From positions 1 to 63,800 of the IMG/VR virus record IMGVR_UViG_3300032282_004188: DNA of 63,800 nucleotides; one strand, 5' to 3'. Shown here one piece after another: positions 1 through 10,381 of the stretch. The position numbers and the translations under genes are program-made. Numbering within the stretch: the stretch's first letter is position 1; each line of letters begins with the position of its first letter. Under the pieces are notes generated by a model. The model saw nothing but the letters and a program-made list of their open reading frames with translations. It made no database searches and was not told the origin of the DNA. This DNA comes from a virus.

Positions 1-3000
1 CAGCTTTTTCAGGTAAACTTGTCGCCGTTTGATTTGACATAATGTCCTTCATTAAAGCTGAAGATCCATGAGTATATTGAATTCCGCCAATCATCTGAGT
101 ACTTAAGGCGTCTGCAAGTGCATCTACCGAGATATTTCCTCCAGCGTTAATTCCACTGTTGGATGCCATTATATTATCCATATAGAATCTAGTGTCATTT
201 CTCATATTTTGCATGCTGAGCCATGAATGTATCCATGAAGACAAGAACCATTTAGAAGGGTCATTAACCGTAACTAGCGCGTTAGGTGTTACCGTGGTGA
301 CGTATCCCATCTCTGAAGTGAAGTGGTGAACCACTTGTTCTACCTCAAATATTCCATACATTCTATTGTAGACATCAGAAAGATACACTAAGTCATGTGG
401 CCTAATATCTGGATTTCCTATTATAGTTAGTTCTCCACCATAAATATCTTTAATTGATTCCTTTAAATGAGATAGTGCAACTCTTCTTGCCGAAAGTTCA
501 TCTGGAGTTCCCTGTAATGTTTTTGCGTATCCCCTAAATGTTTCCAAAGGGTGCATAAACGGATGAAGTACCCCGAGGAATCCAGAACCAATCATATTGT
601 CATAATATAGTCCCGTTTCAACTGTTGTTTCTGTTTGACGTTCTGATGGTGCGCCTTTGTCTAAAGCTACGGTTACTGGATTTTTTCCATCGGAAACAGC
701 TGTAATAACAGTTGAAACGTTATTTAAATTTTCTTGAATTTGGTTAGATATAATATGAGAAAAAGAACTTAAATAATGTATCCTCTGGAATGGTTGACGA
801 ATTTCCATTACGGGTTCTCCATATTCCCTAGTAAATGGATTGTCTACAGCTCTTAATAAGCTTCCTGGTCTACCAAGCGAATAGTATATAGAGTCATTTA
901 ATACCTTATTCAAAATGTGAGCTTGCTTACTAAAGTTTCCAACTTCGGAAAGTGCATACCCCATTTGCATCATGCTTAATTTGAACATGCCCAATAGCGC
1001 AGACAAGCCATCTCCAATGGCTCCAAGTATTGGTCCTATATTTGAATTGTAGAAGTCTGATACATCTTCATCTATTCCGCCGATAAATGTTGAGGAGTTG
1101 TTGCCTTCTCCTTTAGTAGAAACTAAAAGTTTTAAAAATCTACTATCCTCTTTAGCATATTGGCTATATGGATTAATGAATGCCTCAAATACCTTATCTA
1201 CCGGTTTAAAAGACCATTGTCCATCTTCGCCTCCTCCGCCAGGTGTAATGGCACCGCGCTTTCTATCTGGTTTAAGAACTAACCAAGCTCTACCATACGC
1301 GGAACTCCAAAGCTTTTGCCTGAATAATCCAACCATTAATAAAAATAGTTGATGTGGAGTTTTTATTACTTCTGATAATTTTATTGCAGTTGCTGGATTA
1401 TTTTTATTTTCAATTTCAATTGACAGCGCATTATCAATTACTCCCGTTTCAAAAAAGTTTGACTTAATGCCATCAAGTGATCTAGATATAACACTATTAA
1501 AATACTGTATAATTCCGGCATCACCTTGTATGCCCTTGCTCTGAAAGTCTATATAATTTGCTCTAATAAATTCTACAGCTTTTATTCGTGTCTCTGCGTT
1601 TGTTGTTGCTACACCCTGTCCCCCGAGTTGAGGATTACTTGGACCATTAAAAAAGTCTGAACCTAAAAGAATTGCCAATTCATCTACACCCGTAGCATCT
1701 GCTCTTCCAATTGTGGAAAGACCAGGAACATCTACTTCGCGATCTGAAAAATTACTGAATGGGCTGGCATTGCTGCCACCTAGTATTCGGGAAAACTCCG
1801 CAGGGAAGGGGTCTATGGAATCGGCATCCATGCCATATGTTTTTGTGAATATAGCTTTAACGCTATCATATGTATGGTATCCAAATCTAAATTGATCCCA
1901 AATATCTGATGCCTGATCAAGTGTTCTTCCATTTCCAGCTATTACTGAAACATTAGGGTCGAAATTTTCGTCATAGAAAGATCTAGCTTCAACTGATATG
2001 GAGTCTAGCGACGAATAAACTGCGCCAAAGCCAATTCTTCCGCTACCAGTCTTTTCGTCTCCCGTAGTATAAAGCTCAGCGTCGAGACGTTCATACAACT
2101 TACCCCTATCTAAGGCGTCATAATTTGCATCGATAACCGCTTTAAAGTATCCTGGATCGTCTCCACTTTTTATAACATTTCCGGCGTATTCATAATTTGG
2201 AATAGATACCATTGAATTTGATGCAACGTATTCTTCTATGGATGAAATATTTTTATCTAAATATCTTTCTGCGCTATCTGCGGACATGCCACCCGGCGCT
2301 TCAATGATCGCCTTTGAGGCGATAAATTTATTACTGTCTCCATTATCATTGATGGCGTAGTTCCCAAAGCCTATAATGTATGCCCTGGAGTCATTACTGT
2401 CGTAAAATCTTTTTGCTGGCGCCGCCTCTGATGATACTACTCCTAACGGAGTGTCATCAGGGACAAAACCAAAAAAACAATCAACGTCTCGGGGAAAGGA
2501 GCTTAATGCAGTTTCTTTTTCTATTTTTTTTAGAATAGAATTGTCAAGTCCTATGCCATCATATAACGACAAATTTGCCCATGCTGGCAAAGAATCTGCC
2601 AACTGGCTACCATCAATGGCTATTTTATCATCTATGGTAGAGACAAAAGTACCCAGATACCATGCTGCGTCAGGGGATACGACCGCTGCAACGTCGTCTT
2701 CATTATTTTCTCCCCACATAAAATACGCAGGGGCGCAAACAACTGCTCTTCCGGTTAATGGACTAAATACGAGTACTTTTCTTTTTTTATAATCACTTAC
2801 CGTTCCACTTAATGATGTATCAGGGTCTGGAAAATAAATATTTTTAAATTTAGCTAACGATGTTTCCGAAATGGAAGGTAGGTAGGGCCATCTCATTGCT
2901 ATGTAGAACTGCTCTTCCACGGCAGTGGTGGGACATCCCCATTCATCATATGAAATTTGATCAGTTAATTCATATTCAAAACTAAAATCATCTACGTTTT

Positions 3001-6000
3001 CTGGCAACTGAGCTGTAACACTATTGACCGCGGCAAAACCTATTGTTGAAAATTGATCTTTTTGAGGATTGGAAACTGATGGTAAGGGCATTCTGGCAAT
3101 AGTCGTTTGAGCTAGTCCTAAAAGACCTGTCCCAGAAGATTGAATCGTGTCCATAAAACTAGTAAAACCTAAGGGTCTATCCAATTCCAGTATACCAGAA
3201 CTAGGCTTTAAGGTTATTTTTGTTTCATTTAAAAACTCTGCCTCTAATTGAAGGAAATATATAAGATTAGCCGATAATAAAGCTCCACCTTGTGAGAAAG
3301 AATTTAACTGAGCTTCTTTAATTCTTTTATCTAGATTTTGTTTTTTTGATAGATTTGACAACTGCGATTCGTTACTATCTCCATCGTCAAAATGGTCCAC
3401 AATTCTAGCAGCGGGGGCAAAAGGATTTATAGATCCTTGAAAAAAATCAATGATCCCCGATGCTGTTGATCTTTGATCTCCTGCAATATCATTTAAGTAC
3501 TTACCAAATAATCCACCATCTCTAACTTCATAAGATTTTTTATCAAGAACTGTAGTTTCTGATATTGTATAATATGGATATTTAAATCTTGGAGGAAGAT
3601 TATCTAACTGTCTATGATCATAACTTGGAGTGAGAGTAGCGTAGGTTGTGGGCTCAGGGCTGACTGGTAAGTGAAAACCCATTTTAACTTTACCAATACT
3701 AACGGGGAGTTTAGAAACAATAATTTCATTTCCATCTTTATCTTTACTGGTTCTAGTTGTTGCTAAATTTGAATCAAAATTTAATAATTTTCCTGCTAAT
3801 TTTTGCGTTGGCGCGTATACCCCTTTTGATGATGCTTGATCCTGTGCCAATCCAGCCATAACATCACTAAGTTCTTCGGATCTTTTAAATGCTTCATAAT
3901 CTGCTAACGAGTTTGACTGTTTATTAACATTATTCATAATCGTTTGAATATCTTCATTGGGACTTCTATACTTAGGATATCCTTGCAGTTGTAATTCATT
4001 TGCTTTTTTTACACTTGGAAAACCTGTGGTTATTGGAATTACGCCAGAAGTATATAACCAATGTGGTTTTCCGTAAAAAATAGTAGACCTATCTTCAAAG
4101 GGTCTTACTGCTACAATATAATTGGGCAGTAGTCTTGCACATATCTGAAAAAGATCCCATACAGTTCTCATATATGTTTGTGCCCGGAAAGATACTTCAT
4201 CAAATCCGCTTAAATCATCATCAGCGTTTGGCGCTATGATTCCCATTGTCCGGAATACGTTATTTCCCCCTCTTCCACTTAGTAGGCCCGTAAGTGCCGC
4301 TCCTCCCGCCAATCCCGCAATAACATTAACTCCAGGTATCGCGGCAATTCCGGCTGTTACCCCTCCCATTAAAACGTTTTTTACAGCCCCTGCTCTTCCT
4401 TCAGCTGAAACCAGTTTATTATCTTCGACATAAGAATCTATTGTATTACTAGATGACACTGAACCATTTTGCGCCTCTACTATTAGCCTGTTCCATGATC
4501 TATCCGTTCCATTTTCCAGATATTGTTGTCCTGCTAAGACTTTTCCATCATCCTTGACCATAGAAGAAGCGGTTAACCAGCCATCGTCCAAGTCTCCACC
4601 TAAGAACTGCGCAAATCCTGTTCCATTTCCAGGGTAAATATTTCTTTTATATAGTTCTAAATCAACTTCTGAACAAAAATTAGACATTAGCTGACCCATG
4701 CTAGTCATGATATTTCCGTTTCCGAAAAATGCATTAACGGGGTTTCTTTGAAAAATATTTGTTGATAATTTAAACGTAGCAGCATTTGCGGTTCCGCCTA
4801 TATCTCCCTGACCCGCGTTTGCGTAAGCGTTGGTAACAACATTCCTTAGTCCATCAGCTCTTTGTTTTTCAACCTCATTAAGAGGTTCGTATAGAATGGT
4901 GCCAAAATGTCTAATGCCAAATCTATTTTCGGAAAATACAGTTCCAAGAGTTGACCTTGCTATAGCCTCACGAACCCTAGAAGCTCCCATGCTCAGTAGT
5001 CTGACCATTAAATCTCTTGGCTCAGAAAGATACATTCCAGTATCTACTCCACCATCTATTTTTCCCGAATCGCCTTTTTTATTTGTTGAGTTTACAATGG
5101 CTCCAAGTTCAATAGCGTCAGACTGTGCCGTGACCGTAACTATCTCCCCCTCTTCAACATTTGTTATTACCCCATTAAATAATGTTTGCAGTGAGTTTGG
5201 ATTAGAGCCATACCCACCTCTTAAGTGAACTCTAACTCCGGGCTTTAATCTAATATTATTAATGTCTACTACATAATCATTTCTCATTCCTGAGACAATA
5301 TTTTTAGCTATATTTAAGGTGCGATCTAAAATGGCACTAATTCCATCCGTAGAGTTTAAAGGGTCAGAATTAAAGTCGTCATTGCGTGCGTTAAATATGT
5401 CTGTAGATGGGCGCGTCGTTAATTTAGAGTACATATTTGAAACTCTTAGTATTAGAGTGTCTCCCAGTAAGTCCTCAGATGATACAACTGAAAAATCTAT
5501 AACAGACTGAAGTCCATAGAAATTATCAAATAACTTGACTCCTGCAAACATTCCTCCTTCATCTATTAGCCACAGCATATAGGTTGGAAATGCTCTGAGC
5601 ATTCGTCCAGATATATCCCTATACTGAACGTCATTGAGCATTTTTTCTATATGGTTATTAAATGATCCATCATAAGCTTTTTGATATGATGAAAGTGGTT
5701 GAGCGCCACTAATTCCAGTAAGGGAATTTTTACATCCTGTATCTGGAGTTTGCGTGTCTACTGTATGATTACTTGCTAGTTTTTTAGCTCCGTCACTTTC
5801 GACTTTAACATTACTACCCTCTATTGTCAGGTAAAATCTTCCAGTATCTTTATTAATGTAACCAAAATGTGTACCGAGGGCACTGTACATGATTGCCGGT
5901 ATTTCATTTGGCTGATCTTTTTCCGGGTTAGTCAGCGGCATAAGGTTAATAATTTTATGGAATTCTACCTCGTCTGGATTAAAACTAACAAATTCTTCTT

Positions 6001-9000
6001 CTGCCAAATGGGACGTAGCTAACACCTGCTTAATTATGTCTTCTGTTTGGGCACTTGTTATTCCTATGTTGCCTATAACATATGGTGATCCATTGATTTC
6101 TTCAAAAAATTGTTTATCTTCAGAAGATTGTGAAGCTAAAAATATATAATCAGTTAAGAGCGCGCGCTTTGAATTGTTATTAATGGTGTCATTATCATTT
6201 TCTTTTATGATTTGTTGAAAAATATAAACAAAATTATGGATACTAATTCCAGTTGAGTTTACATAATCTATTAGTTCGTTAATTAAATCTTCATTTTTTT
6301 GTCGTCTAGATTCAATGGCAACTGGGTTTGCTGCGTCAGTAAAAGAATATCTTCTAATAAAATTTATAGTACTATTTTTTACCGACTGAAGCCTACTTTC
6401 CAGGGAATCTACTGATCCCTGCGCCCATTCATCTGCACTGTCGAAAGTAAAACCCTTGGTTAGATCCATTTGGATTGTTGTATTATTTATAATGTCACGA
6501 TCAAACATTTCAAAACTTCTAAAATAGAAATCTGGATCCATATTGCCAACAATATCTCCGTTAACATCCTTTATTCCCAGTGGCAAATCTGGATATGCAT
6601 TGAAGGATCCCCACAACTGCTTTATTCTTAGAAATGGATTTCTTTTTGTACCAAAATGTTCAATTAATTCTTTTTGTTGCTTTGAGGATATTTTCTCTCT
6701 TTGCTGTTGGAATATATCAAAGTCAACTAGGCTTAATTGTACGGAGTAAACGTGTGGATAATTCGGTATTGTATCAACCTTATAATTAAGCGGTAAGACA
6801 TATTTAATACCAGATAGCGCAGTTATAATGTTTTTAATTCCAAGGAATCCTATAACGCCAGTAGAATGCTCCAATCTTGCTAGCGCATTCACATGGTCAA
6901 ATACAGATTTAATTTTTAATAATTCTTTTTCACCAAAAACTGTCATAGATACATTAATATAACTATCTTTTCCGCCAATATATTGATAGCTTGGCTCATC
7001 TTGCATCTGGATTTGCAACTTAGCTAGATTGTTTCCCATTGATACGCTAACGCCGTTAACTATAGCGTTTTTTGGATCTAAATCTATTCGATTCATTGGG
7101 ACTTCCCACTCGTTAAAGTGATAATCTCCATCTCTTAATCTGACGGCGTCCATCATATCCTTAACAAATCCGTCAGAAAAAAATCTCTCATACATGTTTA
7201 CTTGAAAAGCGTCAGTGACCTGTTGTTTAATTTTTTCCCTATCTGGTTCTATTCCAGCGCTTTTAGTTTGTCTAATGAATTCTTCATCAATTAATTTTTC
7301 TAATATAGTTCCAGATTGCTTAGATCTTTCATAAAGTCTCATCTTAATTTCATTCAAACTTAAATCACTTACAAGTACATCATCTAGAAAATAAGATTCG
7401 TTAGTACTGGAGTATTGAGAAAAATATCCTGCTGTTTTACGACTTTCTTCATCGCTTGCATAATTTAAAAACCAATTTACTTGTTCATTATCTAATCTTA
7501 TTTTATTGGCATTTACGAAAGAGGTTGCTAAGTAAAGATAAACTTTTTCTCTTTCGTCAGAAGTAGATATGCCTGCGGTGAGGATATCAATTGCTTGTCT
7601 AATAAATGATTTTGTAGAATTTGAAAAAGTATTTTCCGTAGCCATTGATTTAACTTTATCAATGTCTTTGATCAGAGGAGTATTGACAGAGCGCTCTATA
7701 CCAAAGGAAGTCAGCAGCCTATCCCATAGCCCAGTTGCTGTATCGTTTAATATTTTCTCTTGATCACTTCTAAATGAAGTATTATCTGGTAGAAATATTT
7801 TTGTCTGCGTTTCAGCTGGGGTAAATAAAGTTATGTTACTTCCATCTCTCCATTGAGAAATTATATTAGTTGACATAACGTCATTGTTAAACGAATTAAA
7901 ATACGTGAGTTGCGTATCCTCTGGAAGCACGTCTAAGTTAAAGTTTTCAGATAGAGCTTCAATCCCCGCCGCTGTTTGTTCCTGCATATTTACAACGGTG
8001 TCTACCGTTTTATTATCTGAAGTTTTAAGTAGGAAACTTTCATTCACATACTTATGCATTTCTCCCGCTGCTTTGCCCATGTATTGGCGATATTTACCCC
8101 AATGTATTGCTTGATTGAAATCTTTAAGCATTGGGAGAAACGGTTTATGATTAAAGTGCACCATTTCCAAATCGATAACAAGGGCAAATGGGTAATTTGG
8201 AACTGTCGATATAGACATATTCGAGAGTCCAACAGCAGAGATTCCATGTGCAGAATTAAGATAACTGTTTTTAATTGGGAGGATTGGAGAGTATTTGAAC
8301 GCTGCGACTAAACCTCTCAGAGATGAGAGAAATTTATCTATTTTTTGTTCGTCATCTCCACCATTTTTAAAATCAATTGTAAAACTGTTATTTAGATTAA
8401 TCGATGCGGCATCTTCTATGGACAGCCCCCATATTTCTTCATAATTCGGGAAAAATAATCGCATGGATATTGTAGTTTCTTTATATCCCGTATTGAACTT
8501 GGGCGTATTTTTTTGCCTGATTGCCCCGCCTGTTAATGATCCAGTTTTAAAGTTAGAATTTACACTAATTGAAACCGGAGGAACATAGAAATTAGCGGCT
8601 CCCAACCTAAGATGAAAAATATCTGGTTTTCTGGGAGGAATATTCTCCCTAAAAGGAAAGTCAATAATAGCCTGCTTAATTCGCTGTGCCGTATTTTGTA
8701 CTTTAAAGGCTAATGTAAATATTGCCTGGCCACCTTTAGTAACTCCAAAGGCTTTTTCTAGTGAGTCAATTGCATCGGCTTCATTATTTAGGGTATCTTC
8801 CATTCCACCGCCTTGGCCGTCATTAGAGTAATCACCCACCGCTGCTAATGCGTCGAAAAGAAATATAACTAAACTTGGGAAATAAAAATTTATAATAGAA
8901 AATGCAATTGGATCTTTTTGAAGATTGTAAACTACTTCACTTAATATTGTTAACCAAGGCGTATCAACTTCTGGAACGATATAATCATTCATGGAATTTT

Positions 9001-9916
9001 TAACTGTTGCAACGCTTTGCAACCTTTTCTTTGCAAACTCGCTAATTTCATATGCGAATGATGCTAACTGCAGTAGTCCGCTTGCCTCTAACTTCGCATA
9101 GACAGATTTAGATGTTGTAATATCTAATTGTATAGAACCAAGAGCGCCTAATCCAAAAACTCTACTAGTTACCCCTTTTGATATATCATTAGCTGTGTAA
9201 TTTACTCCCCTTGTTGACAAGAAGTATTTATCTATTGCCCCATTAATATCGTTAAGTTCATTTATCGGATCACTACCATATACGTTGTTTAAAAATATTC
9301 TAAACTCCGTTAGATAATCTTTGGAATTTTCATCTTGTGTATTGTTATCTTCTAGTTCTTTATCTTTTTCTGTTGTATTAATTACTTCATTTGTTTCAAT
9401 TGCTGCCAGGTCTTCATCAGTTATTCCGTTTTCGCCTATGTAACTTTTCCAGATATTAAGCCTGTCAATAATAATTGACTTAGCTGTTTGCATTGTGATT
9501 TTTTTTGGAAAATTGTTAGGTAAGTAGGCGTAAAAAAACCAACTTAGTGCTTCTTCTATTTTTGGAACATTTATCGTAGCGTATCCGAAATTAACTGCCC
9601 ATGCCTGAAATGTTTCAAGTACAAATAATGAATTTGAATCTTTATCTAAAACTTCGCAGTTTGCCAAACGAAGCATTGACAAATACGCGTACTGGTCGCC
9701 TGTACTTTTGAAGTCATCATCGATTGCATAAATAAGGGCTTTTCCACCTTGATTATTATCATGACCAATTATATCCGGGTAAGATCCTGGCAAAATTAAG
9801 AACGAGTACATCTCGTTTTCATTGAAACCCGTAATATCTTCAATTATTGAATTAATACGATCTTCATTTTCAGATAGATACTTTAAGAGATCTTTTGCTA
9901 TTGGATTAATTGCCAT
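1..9916 (-). CDS. Giant baseplate hub-type tail protein (partial, over 3305 aa)
   Basis: An open frame with no stop from the ATG at 9916 to the left edge; AGGAAAG is upstream. Residues 1-500 (MAINPIAKDLLKYLSENEDR) are helical and of unknown family. From about 440 there are strand-rich segments (PPVSISVNSNFKTGSLTGGA) that resemble tail-core domains, and about 970 an SYQYIGGKDSYINVSMTVFG stretch. Near 1557-1605, KPGVRVHLRGGYGSNPN, LFNGVITNVEEGEIVTVTAQ match the first barrel of gpD/gp27-like hubs. Near 3155, GGELTIIGNPDIRPHDLVYL and YGIFEVEQVVHHFTSEMGYV match the last barrel. Residues about 1845-1885 hold a glycine-rich hydrophobic hairpin. It probably forms the tail tip that contacts the tube. 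Confidence 0.7.
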   Translation of the reverse strand, partial: MAINPIAKDLLKYLSENEDRINSIIEDITGFNENEMYSFLILPGSYPDIIGHDNNQGGKALIYAIDDDFKSTGDQYAYLSMLRLANCEVLDKDSNSLFVLETFQAWAVNFGYATINVPKIEEALSWFFYAYLPNNFPKKITMQTAKSIIIDRLNIWKSYIGENGITDEDLAAIETNEVINTTEKDKELEDNNTQDENSKDYLTEFRIFLNNVYGSDPINELNDINGAIDKYFLSTRGVNYTANDISKGVTSRVFGLGALGSIQLDITTSKSVYAKLEASGLLQLASFAYEISEFAKKRLQSVATVKNSMNDYIVPEVDTPWLTILSEVVYNLQKDPIAFSIINFYFPSLVIFLFDALAAVGDYSNDGQGGGMEDTLNNEADAIDSLEKAFGVTKGGQAIFTLAFKVQNTAQRIKQAIIDFPFRENIPPRKPDIFHLRLGAANFYVPPVSISVNSNFKTGSLTGGAIRQKNTPKFNTGYKETTISMRLFFPNYEEIWGLSIEDAASINLNNSFTIDFKNGGDDEQKIDKFLSSLRGLVAAFKYSPILPIKNSYLNSAHGISAVGLSNMSISTVPNYPFALVIDLEMVHFNHKPFLPMLKDFNQAIHWGKYRQYMGKAAGEMHKYVNESFLLKTSDNKTVDTVVNMQEQTAAGIEALSENFNLDVLPEDTQLTYFNSFNNDVMSTNIISQWRDGSNITLFTPAETQTKIFLPDNTSFRSDQEKILNDTATGLWDRLLTSFGIERSVNTPLIKDIDKVKSMATENTFSNSTKSFIRQAIDILTAGISTSDEREKVYLYLATSFVNANKIRLDNEQVNWFLNYASDEESRKTAGYFSQYSSTNESYFLDDVLVSDLSLNEIKMRLYERSKQSGTILEKLIDEEFIRQTKSAGIEPDREKIKQQVTDAFQVNMYERFFSDGFVKDMMDAVRLRDGDYHFNEWEVPMNRIDLDPKNAIVNGVSVSMGNNLAKLQIQMQDEPSYQYIGGKDSYINVSMTVFGEKELLKIKSVFDHVNALARLEHSTGVIGFLGIKNIITALSGIKYVLPLNYKVDTIPNYPHVYSVQLSLVDFDIFQQQREKISSKQQKELIEHFGTKRNPFLRIKQLWGSFNAYPDLPLGIKDVNGDIVGNMDPDFYFRSFEMFDRDIINNTTIQMDLTKGFTFDSADEWAQGSVDSLESRLQSVKNSTINFIRRYSFTDAANPVAIESRRQKNEDLINELIDYVNSTGISIHNFVYIFQQIIKENDNDTINNNSKRALLTDYIFLASQSSEDKQFFEEINGSPYVIGNIGITSAQTEDIIKQVLATSHLAEEEFVSFNPDEVEFHKIINLMPLTNPEKDQPNEIPAIMYSALGTHFGYINKDTGRFYLTIEGSNVKVESDGAKKLASNHTVDTQTPDTGCKNSLTGISGAQPLSSYQKAYDGSFNNHIEKMLNDVQYRDISGRMLRAFPTYMLWLIDEGGMFAGVKLFDNFYGLQSVIDFSVVSSEDLLGDTLILRVSNMYSKLTTRPSTDIFNARNDDFNSDPLNSTDGISAILDRTLNIAKNIVSGMRNDYVVDINNIRLKPGVRVHLRGGYGSNPNSLQTLFNGVITNVEEGEIVTVTAQSDAIELGAIVNSTNKKGDSGKIDGGVDTGMYLSEPRDLMVRLLSMGASRVREAIARSTLGTVFSENRFGIRHFGTILYEPLNEVEKQRADGLRNVVTNAYANAGQGDIGGTANAATFKLSTNIFQRNPVNAFFGNGNIMTSMGQLMSNFCSEVDLELYKRNIYPGNGTGFAQFLGGDLDDGWLTASSMVKDDGKVLAGQQYLENGTDRSWNRLIVEAQNGSVSSSNTIDSYVEDNKLVSAEGRAGAVKNVLMGGVTAGIAAIPGVNVIAGLAGGAALTGLLSGRGGNNVFRTMGIIAPNADDDLSGFDEVSFRAQTYMRTVWDLFQICARLLPNYIVAVRPFEDRSTIFYGKPHWLYTSGVIPITTGFPSVKKANELQLQGYPKYRSPNEDIQTIMNNVNKQSNSLADYEAFKRSEELSDVMAGLAQDQASSKGVYAPTQKLAGKLLNFDSNLATTRTSKDKDGNEIIVSKLPVSIGKVKMGFHLPVSPEPTTYATLTPSYDHRQLDNLPPRFKYPYYTISETTVLDKKSYEVRDGGLFGKYLNDIAGDQRSTASGIIDFFQGSINPFAPAARIVDHFDDGDSNESQLSNLSKKQNLDKRIKEAQLNSFSQGGALLSANLIYFLQLEAEFLNETKITLKPSSGILELDRPLGFTSFMDTIQSSGTGLLGLAQTTIARMPLPSVSNPQKDQFSTIGFAAVNSVTAQLPENVDDFSFEYELTDQISYDEWGCPTTAVEEQFYIAMRWPYLPSISETSLAKFKNIYFPDPDTSLSGTVSDYKKRKVLVFSPLTGRAVVCAPAYFMWGENNEDDVAAVVSPDAAWYLGTFVSTIDDKIAIDGSQLADSLPAWANLSLYDGIGLDNSILKKIEKETALSSFPRDVDCFFGFVPDDTPLGVVSSEAAPAKRFYDSNDSRAYIIGFGNYAINDNGDSNKFIASKAIIEAPGGMSADSAERYLDKNISSIEEYVASNSMVSIPNYEYAGNVIKSGDDPGYFKAVIDANYDALDRGKLYERLDAELYTTGDEKTGSGRIGFGAVYSSLDSISVEARSFYDENFDPNVSVIAGNGRTLDQASDIWDQFRFGYHTYDSVKAIFTKTYGMDADSIDPFPAEFSRILGGSNASPFSNFSDREVDVPGLSTIGRADATGVDELAILLGSDFFNGPSNPQLGGQGVATTNAETRIKAVEFIRANYIDFQSKGIQGDAGIIQYFNSVISRSLDGIKSNFFETGVIDNALSIEIENKNNPATAIKLSEVIKTPHQLFLLMVGLFRQKLWSSAYGRAWLVLKPDRKRGAITPGGGGEDGQWSFKPVDKVFEAFINPYSQYAKEDSRFLKLLVSTKGEGNNSSTFIGGIDEDVSDFYNSNIGPILGAIGDGLSALLGMFKLSMMQMGYALSEVGNFSKQAHILNKVLNDSIYYSLGRPGSLLRAVDNPFTREYGEPVMEIRQPFQRIHYLSSFSHIISNQIQENLNNVSTVITAVSDGKNPVTVALDKGAPSERQTETTVETGLYYDNMIGSGFLGVLHPFMHPLETFRGYAKTLQGTPDELSARRVALSHLKESIKDIYGGELTIIGNPDIRPHDLVYLSDVYNRMYGIFEVEQVVHHFTSEMGYVTTVTPNALVTVNDPSKWFLSSWIHSWLSMQNMRNDTRFYMDNIMASNSGINAGGNISVDALADALSTQMIGGIQYTHGSSALMKDIMSNQTATSLPEKA

Positions 9917-9925
9917 TGGACTTTC

Positions 9926-10375
9926 CTATTTAAACATCATATTGTTACGAACAATAGTTCTAAGTCTATCACTTGAAGAATCTTTCATGGTAACAGAAGT
10001 ATAGTTATTCATTATACTAGACTTTGTTTCTTTTTTGAAGGAATCTAAGGTAAAATTTTGCTTTTTTGTTTGCAGGTCTTTATTATATCTAGCTTGCTGG
10101 TGTCTTTTACCACTGTATCCGCTGCCATTCATCTCAAGACGGGTAGTCGGAGCGTCATCTAAACCTTCTTTGGAGTATTTGACCTTATCGGACTTTCCTG
10201 ATGCTTGTATCTTTTGACGCGATTCACTGACTACATTTTGGGTTGGACTTTTACTGGAAGCTATCTTTGCTGCGTATTTGTTTGCCGTTAAGGATCTATG
10301 AGATGTATCTTTGGGCTGTTTTGCAGCAGCGCTTAATGCCTTGTTTTGGTCCTTGACATTTAAAATCATATACAT
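9926..10375 (-). CDS. Basic, disordered 149-aa linker or accessory protein
   Basis: Starts MYMILNVKDQNKALSAAAKQ; the second ATG (10369) has better spacing from AAGG, so the start is open. The composition is Lys/Ser/Asn/Gln-rich with few hydrophobics and no folded domain is seen. The end LRTIVRNNMMFK leads directly to the giant hub gene, whose ATG is ten bases downstream of the stop. It may be a chaperone or a linker for the tail core, or bind DNA. No family is recognised. Confidence 0.55.
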   Translation of the reverse strand: MYMILNVKDQNKALSAAAKQPKDTSHRSLTANKYAAKIASSKSPTQNVVSESRQKIQASGKSDKVKYSKEGLDDAPTTRLEMNGSGYSGKRHQQARYNKDLQTKKQNFTLDSFKKETKSSIMNNYTSVTMKDSSSDRLRTIVRNNMMFK

Positions 10376-10381
10376 TTAACC

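Noticed and set aside
8044-8247. A 67-codon minus-strand frame within the giant hub gene
   Set aside because: It overlaps the uninterrupted hub frame and has no ribosome binding site worth noting.
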